64,000 nt of DNA from an uncultured beta proteobacterium (GTDB lineage Bacteria; Pseudomonadota; Gammaproteobacteria; Burkholderiales; Burkholderiaceae_C): NCBI GenBank assembly GCA_903909815.1, contig CAIVXG010000007.1:23004-87003 (forward strand), read 5' to 3'. Positions 27,297-39,209 of the stretch are shown piece after piece. The position numbers and the translations under genes were made by a program. Each line of letters opens with the position of its first letter. Position 1 is the stretch's first letter. The notes beneath the pieces were generated by a model, which was given only the letters and a program-made list of their open reading frames with translations, was not told where the DNA came from and searched no databases.

Positions 27297-27381
27297 CAAG
27301 GCCGGGACTGTCCCGCAAATCTAGTCAGTTGAGGACAGGGCTCGTTCGCTGCGCGTAACTCGGACTGTCCCGCAAATTCAC
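27297..27381. repeat. Dispersed repeat (copy B plus a partial copy) between dnaG and ygiQ
   Basis: A full unit at 27327-27381 has the same end blocks as the copy at 22546-22601 (GTTGAGGACAG and TGTCCCGCAAA). A right-end fragment, GGACTGTCCCGCAAAT, precedes it at about 27304-27319. GGACAG and CTGTCC within the unit can pair. The repeat lies in the divergent region between the dnaG and ygiQ-type starts. Confidence 0.6.
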
Positions 27382-27414
27382 AGGTTATGTACTAACCCGT
27401 AAACTCCCCACTCC

Positions 27415-29748
<2,334 letters not shown>

Positions 29749-29757
29749 CGCGGCCGG

Positions 29758-31215
29758 TTACGGTCGCGAGGCACTGGCTGCGGGTTCGCGTGCCATCTCC
29801 TCCATCTGGCGCTCGACGTCCTGCTCGGACTGCGCTGCTTCGTTCGTGACGGCCGCTGCCGGCGCATCCAGCAGGTGCACCACGCGCGGCAACGCGAACA
29901 CCGTCACCGTCAGCGCGAGCTGCGCCAGAATGAAGGGCAGCAGCGCCTTGACGATGCGCGCCGTGCTCACCTGTGCCAATCCCGAGCGCGAGCGCGCCAT
30001 CAGCACCGCGTAACCCATCGGTGGGATCAGAAAGCTCAGTTGCAGCACCAGCAGCAACAGCACGGACGCCTGCTGCGCGTCTCCCAGTTGAGCTATCAGC
30101 AGCGGTGCCACCACCGGAATGATGACGAAGATCATCTCGAAGGCATCCAGCACCCAGGCACACAGTGCCACTGCCAGCAATACCAGCGCCGCCGTGAGCT
30201 GTGGCGAAAGCGTAGACCCCAGCACCAGCGCGCCCAGCCATCGGTCGGTACCGAACAAACGAAACACCAGACTGAAGCTGGTGGCGCCCGCGAGCAGAGC
30301 GAACAGGGCCCCGCTCAAGGACAGGGTGCTGGCCAGCACCTCGCTCCATTGCACCCGATTCAAGGCGCGACTGGCGACGGTGGCAATGATCAGCAGCAAT
30401 CCAGCGGCGGCTGCGCCCTCGACCGCATAAATCCTTCCCGTGAAAACGCCAGCCAGCAACAGCAGGATTGCGCACAGCGTGAGCACGGCCAGCAGCACTT
30501 CTGCCGGACGCGGCGCCACGGAATCTGGGTGCTCGGTGGAACCTCGCCCCTGCCACCACGCCACCAGTGACCACAGCGCGAGCACGGCAGTTGCGGGCAG
30601 CAGCGCGGCGTGGAACACGTCCTGCGTGTTGATGATGCGCTGAGTGCTCAGGACAAATCCGGGCAGATGGCTGGCCTCGGTGTGCGCGTTCAGCATGGCG
30701 TCGCCCAGCAGGATCAGCACCAGCGAGGGCGGGACCACCACGCCGATGGTGGCGGCCACGCTGATGAGTGCCGTGGCGCGCGCCGGGTCGGCGGCGCCCA
30801 GGCGCGGCGCCAGCAGGCGCGACAGCAGTGCTGAACTCGAAGCCACGGAGCCGTTCATGGGCGCGATCAACGCGCCCACACACAGCGCCGCCAGCGACCG
30901 AGCGGCGCCCAGCGAACGAAAGCAGCGGGCCAGTGATGAGAGCAGTGCATCGGCCACGCGCAGGCGTTGCAGCAACACGCCGATGAACACATACAGCGGC
31001 AGGGCCTGCAACAAGTCATGTTCGAGCAAGCCCACCAGGCGCGTGGGCAATGCCGACAGGATGTTGAGGTCGAACTGCCCGTAGGCCACGCCGAGCGCGG
31101 CAAAGGCGCTGGCAACGGCGCAGAGCAGGGCCCAGACCGGCAGCCCGGTGCTGACGATCAAAAAGCCCAACGTCAGCAGCATCCACACGCCCGCAGTGGG
31201 GCCGGTGGGGCTCAA
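29758..31215 (-). CDS. dctM: TRAP transporter large permease (DctM type)
   Basis: A 485-residue membrane subunit of a tripartite ATP-independent periplasmic transporter, with 11-12 hydrophobic segments. Family motifs include LLQALPLYVFIGVLLQRL, LCVGALIAPMNGSVASSSALL, ISVAATIGVVVPPSLVLILLGD and QLSFLIPPMGYAVLMARS. TTG 31215 is proposed as start because AAGGAG (31226-31231) lies 8 nt upstream and the codon overlaps the dctQ-type stop. ATG 31182, eleven codons later, is an alternative. The C-terminal tail (about 35 residues) is Glu/Ala-rich. No periplasmic binding protein gene (dctP) is adjacent, so substrate is unknown. Confidence 0.87.
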   Translation of the reverse strand: MSPTGPTAGVWMLLTLGFLIVSTGLPVWALLCAVASAFAALGVAYGQFDLNILSALPTRLVGLLEHDLLQALPLYVFIGVLLQRLRVADALLSSLARCFRSLGAARSLAALCVGALIAPMNGSVASSSALLSRLLAPRLGAADPARATALISVAATIGVVVPPSLVLILLGDAMLNAHTEASHLPGFVLSTQRIINTQDVFHAALLPATAVLALWSLVAWWQGRGSTEHPDSVAPRPAEVLLAVLTLCAILLLLAGVFTGRIYAVEGAAAAGLLLIIATVASRALNRVQWSEVLASTLSLSGALFALLAGATSFSLVFRLFGTDRWLGALVLGSTLSPQLTAALVLLAVALCAWVLDAFEMIFVIIPVVAPLLIAQLGDAQQASVLLLLVLQLSFLIPPMGYAVLMARSRSGLAQVSTARIVKALLPFILAQLALTVTVFALPRVVHLLDAPAAAVTNEAAQSEQDVERQMEEMAREPAASASRP

Positions 31216-31673
31216 GGCCGCGACTCCTTGCGCGGTAGTACCTGCAACAGTGCTTCCATCAACACCAGCATCACCAGCAGGGCCAGCGCCACTTTGATGA
31301 GGAAATACCCCGGCGTCAGCGTCTCGCTGAATTTCTCCCAATGGCGCACGGACTCGATCACGATCGGTGTCGTGGCCCACAGCAGGAACAGCGCCCACGG
31401 GCCGACACAGAGCAGTAAGGCCCAGCGTTTCCATCGCAGGGCCAAGGTCGGACTCGCGTGGGCTGAGTGCAGCGCCGCCAGGTGCGTGCCGTTGACGGAG
31501 GCGGCGCTGACTGCAATAGCCATGTAGAGCGCGAACACGATCTGCGCGACGTCGTTGGTCTGACGTGAATAGGCCTGCACCACGTCCCGCAGCGGCCACT
31601 GCGCAAACAGCAGCACGGCCAAGGGCAGCACCAGCAGACCCGCATATCGCAGCAACACTCGCGTCAGCTTCAT
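31212..31673 (-). CDS. dctQ: TRAP transporter small permease (DctQ type)
   Basis: A 153-residue membrane protein with four hydrophobic segments (VLLRYAGLLVLPLAVLLFAQ; IVFALYMAIAVSAASVNGTH; WALLLCVGPWALFLLWATTP; YFLIKVALALLVMLVLMEAL), the usual DctQ topology. The second segment ends NGTHLAALH, near the conserved position where DctQ proteins carry a histidine after the helix. It overlaps the large-permease start by 4 bp, so the two subunits are translated together. Sequence conservation in this family is low, and identification rests on topology and context. Confidence 0.75.
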   Translation of the reverse strand: MKLTRVLLRYAGLLVLPLAVLLFAQWPLRDVVQAYSRQTNDVAQIVFALYMAIAVSAASVNGTHLAALHSAHASPTLALRWKRWALLLCVGPWALFLLWATTPIVIESVRHWEKFSETLTPGYFLIKVALALLVMLVLMEALLQVLPRKESRP

Positions 31674-31725
31674 GCTTTCTTTTCCTGTTTGTGTGGCATC
31701 GATCGAGGATACCGCGGATGCAGGT

Positions 31726-31731
31726 TAGAAT
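31726..31731 (+). promoter_or_regulatory. Candidate -10 element for tRNA-Pro
   Basis: TAGAAT ends 10 bp before the first base of the tRNA, one mismatch from TATAAT. No convincing -35 is seen at 16-18 bp spacing. Divergent from the dctQ-type gene, so this 70-bp stretch probably holds promoters for both. Confidence 0.4.
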
Positions 31732-31741
31732 CCGTCCTCGT

Positions 31742-31818
<77 letters not shown>

Positions 31819-31830
31819 TCATCAAAAGCC

Positions 31831-31866
31831 AAAGGCCGTCAGGGAATCCTCTCTGGTGGCCTTTTT
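31831..31866 (+). terminator. Rho-independent terminator after tRNA-Pro
   Basis: AAAGGCC (31831-31837) pairs with GGCCTTT (31858-31864) across a loop containing a second short CAG/CTGG pairing, followed by further Ts to 31866. Correct position to end the tRNA transcript. Confidence 0.75.
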
Positions 31867-31926
31867 CATGTCCCCTTGGGATGCCCAGGCCTGGGCCGAT
31901 CGGCGGCTCAATTTGGAGAGTTCCGC

Positions 31927-33006
31927 ATGGATGAAACTTTCAAAACCGAAAAGCACATAGGTATCAGCCTTGGAATGATCGACTCCTTGAACGACGGACT
32001 CGGTGAATTTTCGACGCAGATCTGTGAGCACATTGCCGCCGTGGCTCCGGCCTGGCGTGAACAATCGGGCGTGACGTTTCATCTCCATATGCCAGCACGC
32101 TGGCACGGCCGGTTTGGACCCGACGTGGCTTATCTCGCGACAAACAAGTTCCAGGGCTACTGGCATTTGCAAGGGTTGCGTCGGTTTGATGTGTGGCACG
32201 GCCTTAACCAGTTGGGTCGAACCGGCCCCCCCATAGGGACCCGGCAGTCGTTGCTGACCATTCACGACCTGAACCCGATCTATCATGACGCCGAGCGCGA
32301 GGCCAAGCAGGCTATGCGAAAGCTCAAACTTCGCTTGCGAAAGTTCGATGGTGTGACGACCCTAACGCGTTACGTCGAAAGCGACATTCGCAAGCATCTG
32401 GACTGGCGCGGTCCGGTTAGCGTCATCGCCAATGGTGCGCGCGACCTGACTTCGCATGCGCAACAAGGCGTAGCGGGCCCGAAGCCTGGGCAGTTCCTGC
32501 TGCACCTGAGCCGCATGGCCGCGTCCAAGAACCCTCAATGCTTGTTGGAGTTGGCGGCGATCTGGCCCGAGCAGCAGGTGGTTCTGGCAGGCCCGCCGAG
32601 CAGCGACTCCGATCGACTCATGGTGCAGGCGTGCGAACGCGGTCTGAGCAACGTGTGCGTCGTGCGGGGAGTCAGCAACGAGCAGAAGACCTGGCTGTAT
32701 GCCAATTGCCGGGCCTTCGTGTTTCCATCCTTGACTGAGGGCTTCGGATTGCCACCGCTTGAAGTCATGCATTTCGGCAAACCGGTGTTCCTGTCCGATC
32801 GGACCAGCCTGCCCGAGGTCGGTGGTGCCATGGCTGCGTATTTCAAAAATTTTGAGCCCCACTCGATGCGGCTTTGCATCGAGTCTGAGCTTGCCGGTTT
32901 GCAGGCCAAGGCGCCGGCCATACGAGCGCACGCGGCCCGCTTCACCTGGGACCGTGCGGCCCAGGCCTATCTGGCGATTTACCGCGACCTGTTGCGGCTT
33001 CGCTGA
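31927..33006 (+). CDS. Glycosyltransferase, GT4 family (group 1)
   Basis: A 359-residue GT-B fold glycosyltransferase, likely involved in surface polysaccharide assembly. The C-terminal donor-binding half has FLLHLSRMAASKNPQCLLEL and the GT4 signature VFPSLTEGFGLPPLEVMHFGKPV (E-x7-E, about residues 262-284), followed by SLPEVGG. The acceptor half has HGLNQLGRTG. ATG 31927 is chosen because GGAGA at 31915-31919 is well placed; the frame is open to 31876 without a better site. Nothing in the sequence gives donor or acceptor. It lies just after tRNA-Pro. Confidence 0.85.
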   Translation: MDETFKTEKHIGISLGMIDSLNDGLGEFSTQICEHIAAVAPAWREQSGVTFHLHMPARWHGRFGPDVAYLATNKFQGYWHLQGLRRFDVWHGLNQLGRTGPPIGTRQSLLTIHDLNPIYHDAEREAKQAMRKLKLRLRKFDGVTTLTRYVESDIRKHLDWRGPVSVIANGARDLTSHAQQGVAGPKPGQFLLHLSRMAASKNPQCLLELAAIWPEQQVVLAGPPSSDSDRLMVQACERGLSNVCVVRGVSNEQKTWLYANCRAFVFPSLTEGFGLPPLEVMHFGKPVFLSDRTSLPEVGGAMAAYFKNFEPHSMRLCIESELAGLQAKAPAIRAHAARFTWDRAAQAYLAIYRDLLRLR

Positions 33007-33111
33007 TAGGTCGGCCCCGGTCGCCCCAGGCGCTCTTTGACATCATGGGGGCTGGCGCGCCGGCAGTCACCCAACTCGTGCCGCGAAAGCTGCAAGCGCG
33101 GCCGGTCCAGT

Positions 33112-34287
33112 TCAGTCCGGGTCAGGCAGTGATTGGCTCGTGGTGCAGCAGGGTTGCGCTCCGAGGTAGACGCAGCGCAGCCCGCCCTGCGCGGGTGATC
33201 GCATGTTCTGGTACTCGGTGAACAGTTGCTGTGGCTCGATGTCCGAAACCGCGTCGAGCGCGTGCACGGCGGTGGCGCGATCGGCGGCAGCAAAGCGCAT
33301 CAAGGGGTGGATCGGGCCGGCAAGCAAGGCGAGGATGGGCGTGCGGCTGGCACGACCCAGGTGCATCAATCCGCCGTCGGCGCACACCAGCAGCGCGGCA
33401 TCGCGGATCAGGGCAAACACCTCGGCAATGGTTTGCTTGCCGACCTTATCGCAGACGCGCTTGCCTTGTGCATGTTTTTGCATCAGCGCATGGGCGAGTT
33501 CACGCCCATTGGCAGAGCCAATCAGCACGATTTCTGTCTCGGGCTCATTCTTCAAAACCAGAGCGACGAATTCGTCCCAGTGCGCGTAGGTCCGGTATTC
33601 GACGACGCCGCCGACGACCAGGGCGAGCATAGTGGATTGGCGCCGTTCTGACTTGTGCGCCAGTGCCAGATTGAAGACCGGTTTGATGGCGTCAGGCGCC
33701 ACGACAGGCAAGGCGCCGTAGTGCGAAACCGCGTTGTAGCCGAACTCCAGGCGATTGAATTCGGGGCCGTAGTAGTAGGCCTGGAGCGCCAAAAATTCTT
33801 GCTTGGGCAAATGGCGCGCCTTGAACTTCATGCATTGGCGCGAAAGCGCCTGCAGCACTACGAAATCGTACTGCTCGAAATCCAGCGCTGCCGCGTCGCC
33901 ATGAACCGCCGCAAACAAGGGGTCGCCACGGTACAGCGATGCCACGTTTTCGGTGGAGTACAGGTCCACCTTGAAGGGTGCGCCTGCGAACAGCACCCGG
34001 GCCGAGAGATCCATGATGGAGTCGCCGAGTTGCGGCATGCCAAGATAGACCCAGAGGATGTGGCGCGTCGCCTGCGGAATCCTGGGCACCAGCAGCCGCT
34101 CCTGTCCCATGGCGCGCAGGTACAGGGCTCTCTTGAGTCGGTGGAACAAGAGTTGGGTGATGGATTTTCGCTGCAGGAACTGCGGCCAGTTGGAGTGCAG
34201 CGTGCCCGCAAGCTGGGGCAAAAAGACCGCGCTCGCATAGCCCCTCAGGTGCGAGCGCACGCGCTTGAGCGCGCCGGTGAATGTCAT
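33112..34287 (-). CDS. Glycosyltransferase family 9 (heptosyltransferase-like)
   Basis: A 391-residue GT-B enzyme of the lipopolysaccharide heptosyltransferase type. [17 protein letters not shown] near residue 85 corresponds to the GDx(I/V) start of GT9, and the later [29 protein letters not shown] (about residues 305-333) matches the GT9 donor site (D-x-G-x-x-H). The first 75 residues are an extra basic N-terminal region. Its ATG overlaps the upp stop (ATGA), an unexpected pairing with a nucleobase-salvage gene. Convergent with the GT4 gene across 105 bp in which no terminator is obvious. Confidence 0.82.
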   Translation of the reverse strand: MTFTGALKRVRSHLRGYASAVFLPQLAGTLHSNWPQFLQRKSITQLLFHRLKRALYLRAMGQERLLVPRIPQATRHILWVYLGMPQLGDSIMDLSARVLFAGAPFKVDLYSTENVASLYRGDPLFAAVHGDAAALDFEQYDFVVLQALSRQCMKFKARHLPKQEFLALQAYYYGPEFNRLEFGYNAVSHYGALPVVAPDAIKPVFNLALAHKSERRQSTMLALVVGGVVEYRTYAHWDEFVALVLKNEPETEIVLIGSANGRELAHALMQKHAQGKRVCDKVGKQTIAEVFALIRDAALLVCADGGLMHLGRASRTPILALLAGPIHPLMRFAAADRATAVHALDAVSDIEPQQLFTEYQNMRSPAQGGLRCVYLGAQPCCTTSQSLPDPD

Positions 34288-34913
34288 TGCGTGCCGAAGA
34301 TCCGGTCGCCCGCGTCGCCCAGGCCGGGCAGGATGTAGCCGTGGTCGTTCAACTGGCGATCAATGGCGGCGGTGTAGATGTCCACGTCCGGGTGCGCTGC
34401 CTGCATCGCGCTAATGCCTTCAGGGCAGCTTACCAGGCAGGCGAGCTTGATCGACTTGGGGCGCAGCGCCTTCACGCGTTCGATCGCGGCGATGGCCGAA
34501 TTGCCGGTGGCCAGCATTGGATCGACCACGATCACATCGCGTTCGTCCATCTCCTTGGGCATCTTGAAGTAGTACTCCACCGGGTGCAGCGTTTGGGGGT
34601 CGCGGTACAGGCCGATGTGTCCCACGCGCGCACCCGGAATCACGCTCAGCATGCCTTCCAGAATGCCGTTTCCCGCGCGCAGGATTGACACCAGCACCAG
34701 CTTCTTGCCGTCGATGACATGGCCCGTCATCGTCTCCAGCGGCGTCTCGATCTCCACCTCCTGCAGCGCCACGTCGCGCGTGATCTCGTACGCCATCAAC
34801 ATGCTCAGTTCATTGAGTAGATGGCGAAAGGTGTTGGTGGAGGCGTCTTTCTTGCGCATCAGCGTGAGCTTGTGCTGCACCAACGGGTGGTCTAGAACGT
34901 GGACTTGGCTCAT
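34284..34913 (-). CDS. upp: Uracil phosphoribosyltransferase
   Basis: Converts uracil and PRPP to UMP in pyrimidine salvage. The 209 residues start [19 protein letters not shown], the standard UPRTase opening. The PRPP-binding loop is [19 protein letters not shown] (about residues 128-146) and the uracil-binding C-terminus reads [16 protein letters not shown]. The frame stays open upstream to 35003, but ATG 34913 fits the family. It is divergent from yebC across 65 bp that must carry both promoters. Confidence 0.96.
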   Translation of the reverse strand: MSQVHVLDHPLVQHKLTLMRKKDASTNTFRHLLNELSMLMAYEITRDVALQEVEIETPLETMTGHVIDGKKLVLVSILRAGNGILEGMLSVIPGARVGHIGLYRDPQTLHPVEYYFKMPKEMDERDVIVVDPMLATGNSAIAAIERVKALRPKSIKLACLVSCPEGISAMQAAHPDVDIYTAAIDRQLNDHGYILPGLGDAGDRIFGTQ

Positions 34914-34978
34914 GGTGTGCTGCCTTGGTCGAAAAGTACAATCAAGCCTTAGTGTAGGCAATAAACCGGGGGGCGTTC

Positions 34979-35713
34979 GTGGCAGGTCATTCCAAATGGG
35001 CAAATATTCAGCACCGCAAGGGTCGGCAGGACGAAAAGCGGGGCAAGGTCTGGACCCGCATCATTCGTGAAATCACCGTGGCGGCGCGCCAGGGCGGCGG
35101 CGACCTGAGCGCCAATCCGCGCCTGCGCCTGGCGGTGGATCGCGCCAAGGCCGCCAACATGCCGGCGGATCGCGTCAAATACAACATCGACAAGGCCACG
35201 GGCAACCAGGAAGGTGTGACCTACGAGGAAATCCGCTACGAAGGGTACGGCATCGCTGGCGCCGCCATCATCATCGACACCATGACCGACAACAAGGTGC
35301 GCACCGTGGCCGAGGTGCGCCACGCCTTTAGCCGAAACGGCGGCAACATGGGTACCGAAGGCTCGGTGGCGTTCCAGTTCAAACATTGCGGTCAGCTCAT
35401 TTTTGCCCCTGGCACGAGCGAGGACAAGGTGATGGAAGTCGCACTGGAAGCCGGTGCCGACGACGTCATCAGCGATGACGACGGTGCGATCGAGGTGCTG
35501 ACGTCACCGGCACAATTCGAGGCCGTGAAGAACGCGCTCGAGTCTGCCGGCCTCAAGGCGGATGTGGCCGAAGTCACGATGCGCGCGGAAAATGCGATCG
35601 AGCTCACGGGCGAGGATGCTGTGCGCATGCAAAAGCTGCTGGACGTGCTGGAGGACCTGGACGACGTGCAGGCGATCTACCACAACGCCGAAATCGACAG
35701 CGAGGCGCTATGA
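34979..35713 (+). CDS. yebC: YebC/PmpR-family regulatory protein
   Basis: A 244-residue protein of the YebC/TACO1 family, linked to translation of difficult (for example proline-rich) messages and to transcription control. Starts with GTG as (M)[17 protein letters not shown], the diagnostic N-terminus, and has [22 protein letters not shown] followed by [18 protein letters not shown] in the middle. Length is standard. Its stop overlaps the purD ATG by 4 bp. Confidence 0.95.
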   Translation: MAGHSKWANIQHRKGRQDEKRGKVWTRIIREITVAARQGGGDLSANPRLRLAVDRAKAANMPADRVKYNIDKATGNQEGVTYEEIRYEGYGIAGAAIIIDTMTDNKVRTVAEVRHAFSRNGGNMGTEGSVAFQFKHCGQLIFAPGTSEDKVMEVALEAGADDVISDDDGAIEVLTSPAQFEAVKNALESAGLKADVAEVTMRAENAIELTGEDAVRMQKLLDVLEDLDDVQAIYHNAEIDSEAL

Positions 35714-36996
35714 AAGTTCTGGTCATAGGCGGCGGCGGCCGCGAACACGCGCTGGCCTGGAAACTGACGCAGTCGCTCAAGGTGCAGACGGTTTACGTGG
35801 CGCCGGGCAACGGCGGCACGGCGCTGGACAAGAGGCTGGAGAATATAGCGATCACCGACGTCCAGGCGTTACGCGTCTGGGCCCAGGAGAACCACATTGC
35901 CCTGACCGTGGTCGGCCCCGAACAGCCGCTGGCCGCTGGCGTGGTTGACGAATTTCGGGCCCACGGTCTGCGCGTTTTCGGCCCGACCCAGGCGGCGGCG
36001 CAACTGGAAAGTTCCAAGGCGTTTTCCAAGGCCTTCATGCAGCGCCACGGCATCCCTACGGCCGAGTTCCAGACTTTCAGTGATGCGGCGCTGGCCCACG
36101 CCTATGTCGACGCCAAGGGAGCGCCAATCGTGGTCAAGGCCGACGGCTTGGCAGCGGGCAAGGGCGTGGTGGTGGCTCTGTCGCTGGAAGAAGCGCATGC
36201 GGCCATTGACTTCATGCTGCTGGACAACAGCCTGGGCGTGGCGCATAACGACGGTGGTGCGCGCGTCGTGATCGAGGAATTTCTGGCGGGCGAGGAAGCC
36301 AGTTTCATCGTCATGTGCGACGGCAAGAACGTGTTGGCTCTGGCCACTTCGCAGGATCACAAGCGCCTGCTCGACGGTGACGAAGGCCCCAACACCGGCG
36401 GCATGGGCGCGTATTCGCCCGCGCCGGTGGTCACGCCAGACGTCCATGCCCGCGCCATGCGCGAGGTCATCCTGCCCACCATTCGTGGCATGGAAAAAGA
36501 CGGCATCCCTTTCACCGGATTTCTCTATGCGGGACTGATGATCGATCCCCTGGGTCAGGTGAAGACGCTGGAGTTCAACTGCCGCATGGGCGACCCTGAA
36601 ACCCAGCCCATCATGATGCGACTCAAGACCGATTTGGTGGACGTGCTGTGGGCGGCGACCGAAGTGCCCGGCAAGCTCGATCAGATCGAACTGCTGTGGG
36701 ACCGGCGCACGGCGCTGGGCGTGGTGCTGGCAGCCCACGGCTATCCCATGCATCCGCGCAAGGGCGACGCCATCGCCGGTCTGCCGCACGAGGCCGAGGA
36801 CGCGGTGGTGTTTCACGCTGGCTCGGAATTGCGCGATGGCGTCGTGCGCAGCAGCGGGGGGCGCGTGCTGTGCGTCACCGCCCTGGCCGAGACCGTGAAG
36901 GCGGCGCAAACGCGCGCTTACGATGTGATCAACCTGATCCACTTCGACGGCATGCAGTATCGCCGCGACATCGGTCACAGAGCGGTGCGCGGCTAA
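35710..36996 (+). CDS. purD: Phosphoribosylamine-glycine ligase
   Basis: ATP-grasp ligase joining glycine to phosphoribosylamine (GAR synthetase), the second step of purine synthesis. The N-terminus is [22 protein letters not shown]-grasp motifs include [19 protein letters not shown] (about residues 138-156), [21 protein letters not shown], and [18 protein letters not shown], which carries the metal ligands. 428 residues, normal length. It starts on the yebC stop, and its own stop overlaps the acyltransferase start (TAATG). Confidence 0.97.
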   Translation: MKVLVIGGGGREHALAWKLTQSLKVQTVYVAPGNGGTALDKRLENIAITDVQALRVWAQENHIALTVVGPEQPLAAGVVDEFRAHGLRVFGPTQAAAQLESSKAFSKAFMQRHGIPTAEFQTFSDAALAHAYVDAKGAPIVVKADGLAAGKGVVVALSLEEAHAAIDFMLLDNSLGVAHNDGGARVVIEEFLAGEEASFIVMCDGKNVLALATSQDHKRLLDGDEGPNTGGMGAYSPAPVVTPDVHARAMREVILPTIRGMEKDGIPFTGFLYAGLMIDPLGQVKTLEFNCRMGDPETQPIMMRLKTDLVDVLWAATEVPGKLDQIELLWDRRTALGVVLAAHGYPMHPRKGDAIAGLPHEAEDAVVFHAGSELRDGVVRSSGGRVLCVTALAETVKAAQTRAYDVINLIHFDGMQYRRDIGHRAVRG

Positions 36997-37667
36997 TGCA
37001 AGGGGTGGGCCTGCCGCGAGCGGCGCAGTGCGACTACCCGCGGCCTTTCTCGCTGCAGTTTCAGGGCAGCAAGCTGGCACGCTGGGTGCTCGCATGTTTT
37101 GGCTGGAAAGTGCGCTTTGAAGGCTTCCCGGCACTGCAGGGCATGGTGGCGGTATACCCCCATACCAGCAACTGGGACTTCGTGGTGATGATTCTCGCCA
37201 AGTGGGCCATGGGTGTTCCCGCCAGTTTCTGGGGCAAGGACAAGTTGTTCCGCATTCCGCTGTTTGGTGCCTGGCTGCGCTGGCTCGGTGGCGTGCCGGT
37301 GCAACGCACGTCGGCCCGCGGCACCGTGGGCCACGCCGTGGACCTGATTGTGTCCAGGAAGAGGCGCAACGAATACTTCTGGTTGGGCCTGGCGCCCGAG
37401 GGCACGCGGCGCATGATTCCCGGCTGGCGCAGCGGCTTTTACCGCACGGCGCTGCAGGCACAGATACCTCTGGGCCTGGCGCGCCTGGACTACAGCCAAC
37501 GCGAAGTGACGCTGCTGGACTTCATCGCACTCACCGGCGATGAAGCGCAGGACATGGCGCGCATCGCCGGCATTTACCAGGGCGTGCAGGGCCGGTGGCC
37601 CGGCAATGCGGCGCCGATTCAATTACTGGCGGCCAACGTGCCGCGCAGCGAAACCATCGTCAAATAG
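36996..37667 (+). CDS. PlsC-type lysophospholipid acyltransferase
   Basis: A 223-residue membrane-associated acyltransferase. The catalytic HxxxxD motif is HTSNWD (about residues 51-56, in [14 protein letters not shown]), and [20 protein letters not shown] provides the second conserved block (EGTR). Such enzymes acylate 1-acylglycerol phosphate or related lipids. This short form with GVPVQRTS resembles betaproteobacterial 1-acyl-sn-glycerol-3-phosphate acyltransferases, but substrate is inferred. ATG 36996 overlaps the purD stop by one base; an in-frame start at 36648 lies inside purD and is rejected. Confidence 0.85.
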   Translation: MQGVGLPRAAQCDYPRPFSLQFQGSKLARWVLACFGWKVRFEGFPALQGMVAVYPHTSNWDFVVMILAKWAMGVPASFWGKDKLFRIPLFGAWLRWLGGVPVQRTSARGTVGHAVDLIVSRKRRNEYFWLGLAPEGTRRMIPGWRSGFYRTALQAQIPLGLARLDYSQREVTLLDFIALTGDEAQDMARIAGIYQGVQGRWPGNAAPIQLLAANVPRSETIVK

Positions 37668-37677
37668 GATTTCCATC

Positions 37678-38592
37678 ATGACCCCGATGCAACAGCAGGT
37701 GCAAACCTATTTGATGGGACTGCAGGACGACATCACCGCGCGCATCCACGAGATCGACGGCACGGCGTTCGTGGTCGACCCTTGGTCCAAGTCGCCGGGC
37801 GAGCCACTCCAGGGCAATGGACGCACCCAGATCCTGGAAGGCGGCCCGGTGTTCGAACGCGCGGGCTGCGGTTTTTCGCACGTCAGCGGCCCCAGATTGC
37901 CGCCGTCGGCGACGCAGCACCGGCCCGAGCTGGCGGGCGCACCGTTCGAAGCCATGGGCGTGTCGCTAGTGTTCCATCCGCGCAACCCCTTTGTCCCCAC
38001 GGTGCACATGAACGTGCGCATGTTGGCAGCGACGGTGGCGGGACACGATCCCGTGTGCTGGTTTGGCGGCGGCATGGATCTGACGCCCTACTACGGCATT
38101 GAAGAAGACGCGCGGCACTTTCACCGCACCTGCCAATCCGCGCTGGCGCCTTTTGGGGACGACAAATATCCACGCTTCAAGCAGTGGTGCGACGAGTACT
38201 TTTACCTGAAACACCGCGATGAGCAACGCGGCATCGGCGGCGTGTTTTTTGACGATTTTTCTGAACTGGGTTTCGAGCAGAGTTTTGCTCTGATGCGCTC
38301 GGTAGGCTCGTCGTTTTTGCAGGCTTATCTGCCGATCGTGGAGCGGCGCAAGGACACGGCCTATGGCGAGCGCGAGCGCGAGTTTCAGCTCTATCGGCGC
38401 GGACGCTACGTCGAGTTCAACCTGGTGTGGGACCGGGGCACGCACTTCGGTCTGCAGTCCGGCGGGCGCACCGAGTCGATCCTGCTGTCCATGCCGCCGC
38501 AGGCGAGCTGGTGTTACCGGCGCGCGGAAGAAGCGGGCTCACCCGAGCAGCGGCTCTACACCGACTACTTGCCGCGCAGGGACTGGGTTTGA
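37678..38592 (+). CDS. hemF: Oxygen-dependent coproporphyrinogen III oxidase
   Basis: Aerobic decarboxylation of coproporphyrinogen III in haem synthesis. The 304 residues carry the family motifs: [40 protein letters not shown] (conserved HxRNP), [20 protein letters not shown] and [17 protein letters not shown], with a C-terminal [18 protein letters not shown] and [13 protein letters not shown] 37678 lies 10 bp after the acyltransferase stop and gives the usual length. The stop overlaps the TTG proposed for nadD. Confidence 0.96.
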   Translation: MTPMQQQVQTYLMGLQDDITARIHEIDGTAFVVDPWSKSPGEPLQGNGRTQILEGGPVFERAGCGFSHVSGPRLPPSATQHRPELAGAPFEAMGVSLVFHPRNPFVPTVHMNVRMLAATVAGHDPVCWFGGGMDLTPYYGIEEDARHFHRTCQSALAPFGDDKYPRFKQWCDEYFYLKHRDEQRGIGGVFFDDFSELGFEQSFALMRSVGSSFLQAYLPIVERRKDTAYGEREREFQLYRRGRYVEFNLVWDRGTHFGLQSGGRTESILLSMPPQASWCYRRAEEAGSPEQRLYTDYLPRRDWV

Positions 38593-39209
38593 CGCAGGCA
38601 CAGCCGCGCATCGGCGTCTTTGGTGGCGCCTTCGATCCGCCGCATGTGGCGCACGTGGCGCTGGCGCGGGTGGCGCTGGCGCAGTTGGCGCTGGACGAAC
38701 TGAGGATCTTCCCAACGGGGGAGGCCTGGCACAAGTCCCGACGCTTGAGCGCGGCAACGCACCGATTGGCGATGGCGCGTCTGGCGTTTGAAGGACTGGA
38801 TCGCGTGCATGTGGATGCGCGTGAAATCGAGCGCGTCGGCCCAACCTACACCGTGGATACGCTGCGCGCGCTGCAGGCCGACCATCCGGGCACGCTACTG
38901 TTTCTGATCCTGGGCGAAGACCAGGCGCGCGCGCTGCCCACCTGGCGCGAATGGCAGGAAATTCTCGGGCTTGCTATAATTTGTGTAGCTGCGCGCCATT
39001 CGGCGGTCGATCACGTCGACGAATTGAATTCCTTTTCCGGGTTTGTAGGCGGGGCAACGGGCCGCTTCCAACGCCTGACGCTGGAGCCCATGGACGTGGG
39101 CTCCACCCGGATTCGTGCGCTGACGGCGGCCTCCGATGTCATCGCCCCTCTGGTGCCCGAATCGGTTGCGCGTTATATTTCCCACCATCACCTCTATCAG
39201 AATCCTTGA
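38589..39209 (+). CDS. nadD: Nicotinate-nucleotide adenylyltransferase
   Basis: Adenylates nicotinate mononucleotide in NAD synthesis. [20 protein letters not shown] holds the nucleotidyltransferase GxFDPxHxxH signature a few residues from the N-terminus, and GSTRIRAL near the C-terminus is the ISSTxIR-type motif. No ATG or GTG is well placed; TTG 38589 overlaps the hemF stop and gives a 206-residue protein of normal size. Translation probably couples to hemF. The following gene starts on its stop codon (TGATG). Confidence 0.9.
   Translation: MTQAQPRIGVFGGAFDPPHVAHVALARVALAQLALDELRIFPTGEAWHKSRRLSAATHRLAMARLAFEGLDRVHVDAREIERVGPTYTVDTLRALQADHPGTLLFLILGEDQARALPTWREWQEILGLAIICVAARHSAVDHVDELNSFSGFVGGATGRFQRLTLEPMDVGSTRIRALTAASDVIAPLVPESVARYISHHHLYQNP

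Noticed and set aside
35869..37461. 530-codon open frame on the minus strand
   Set aside because: Antisense to purD and the acyltransferase; composition typical of a shadow frame.
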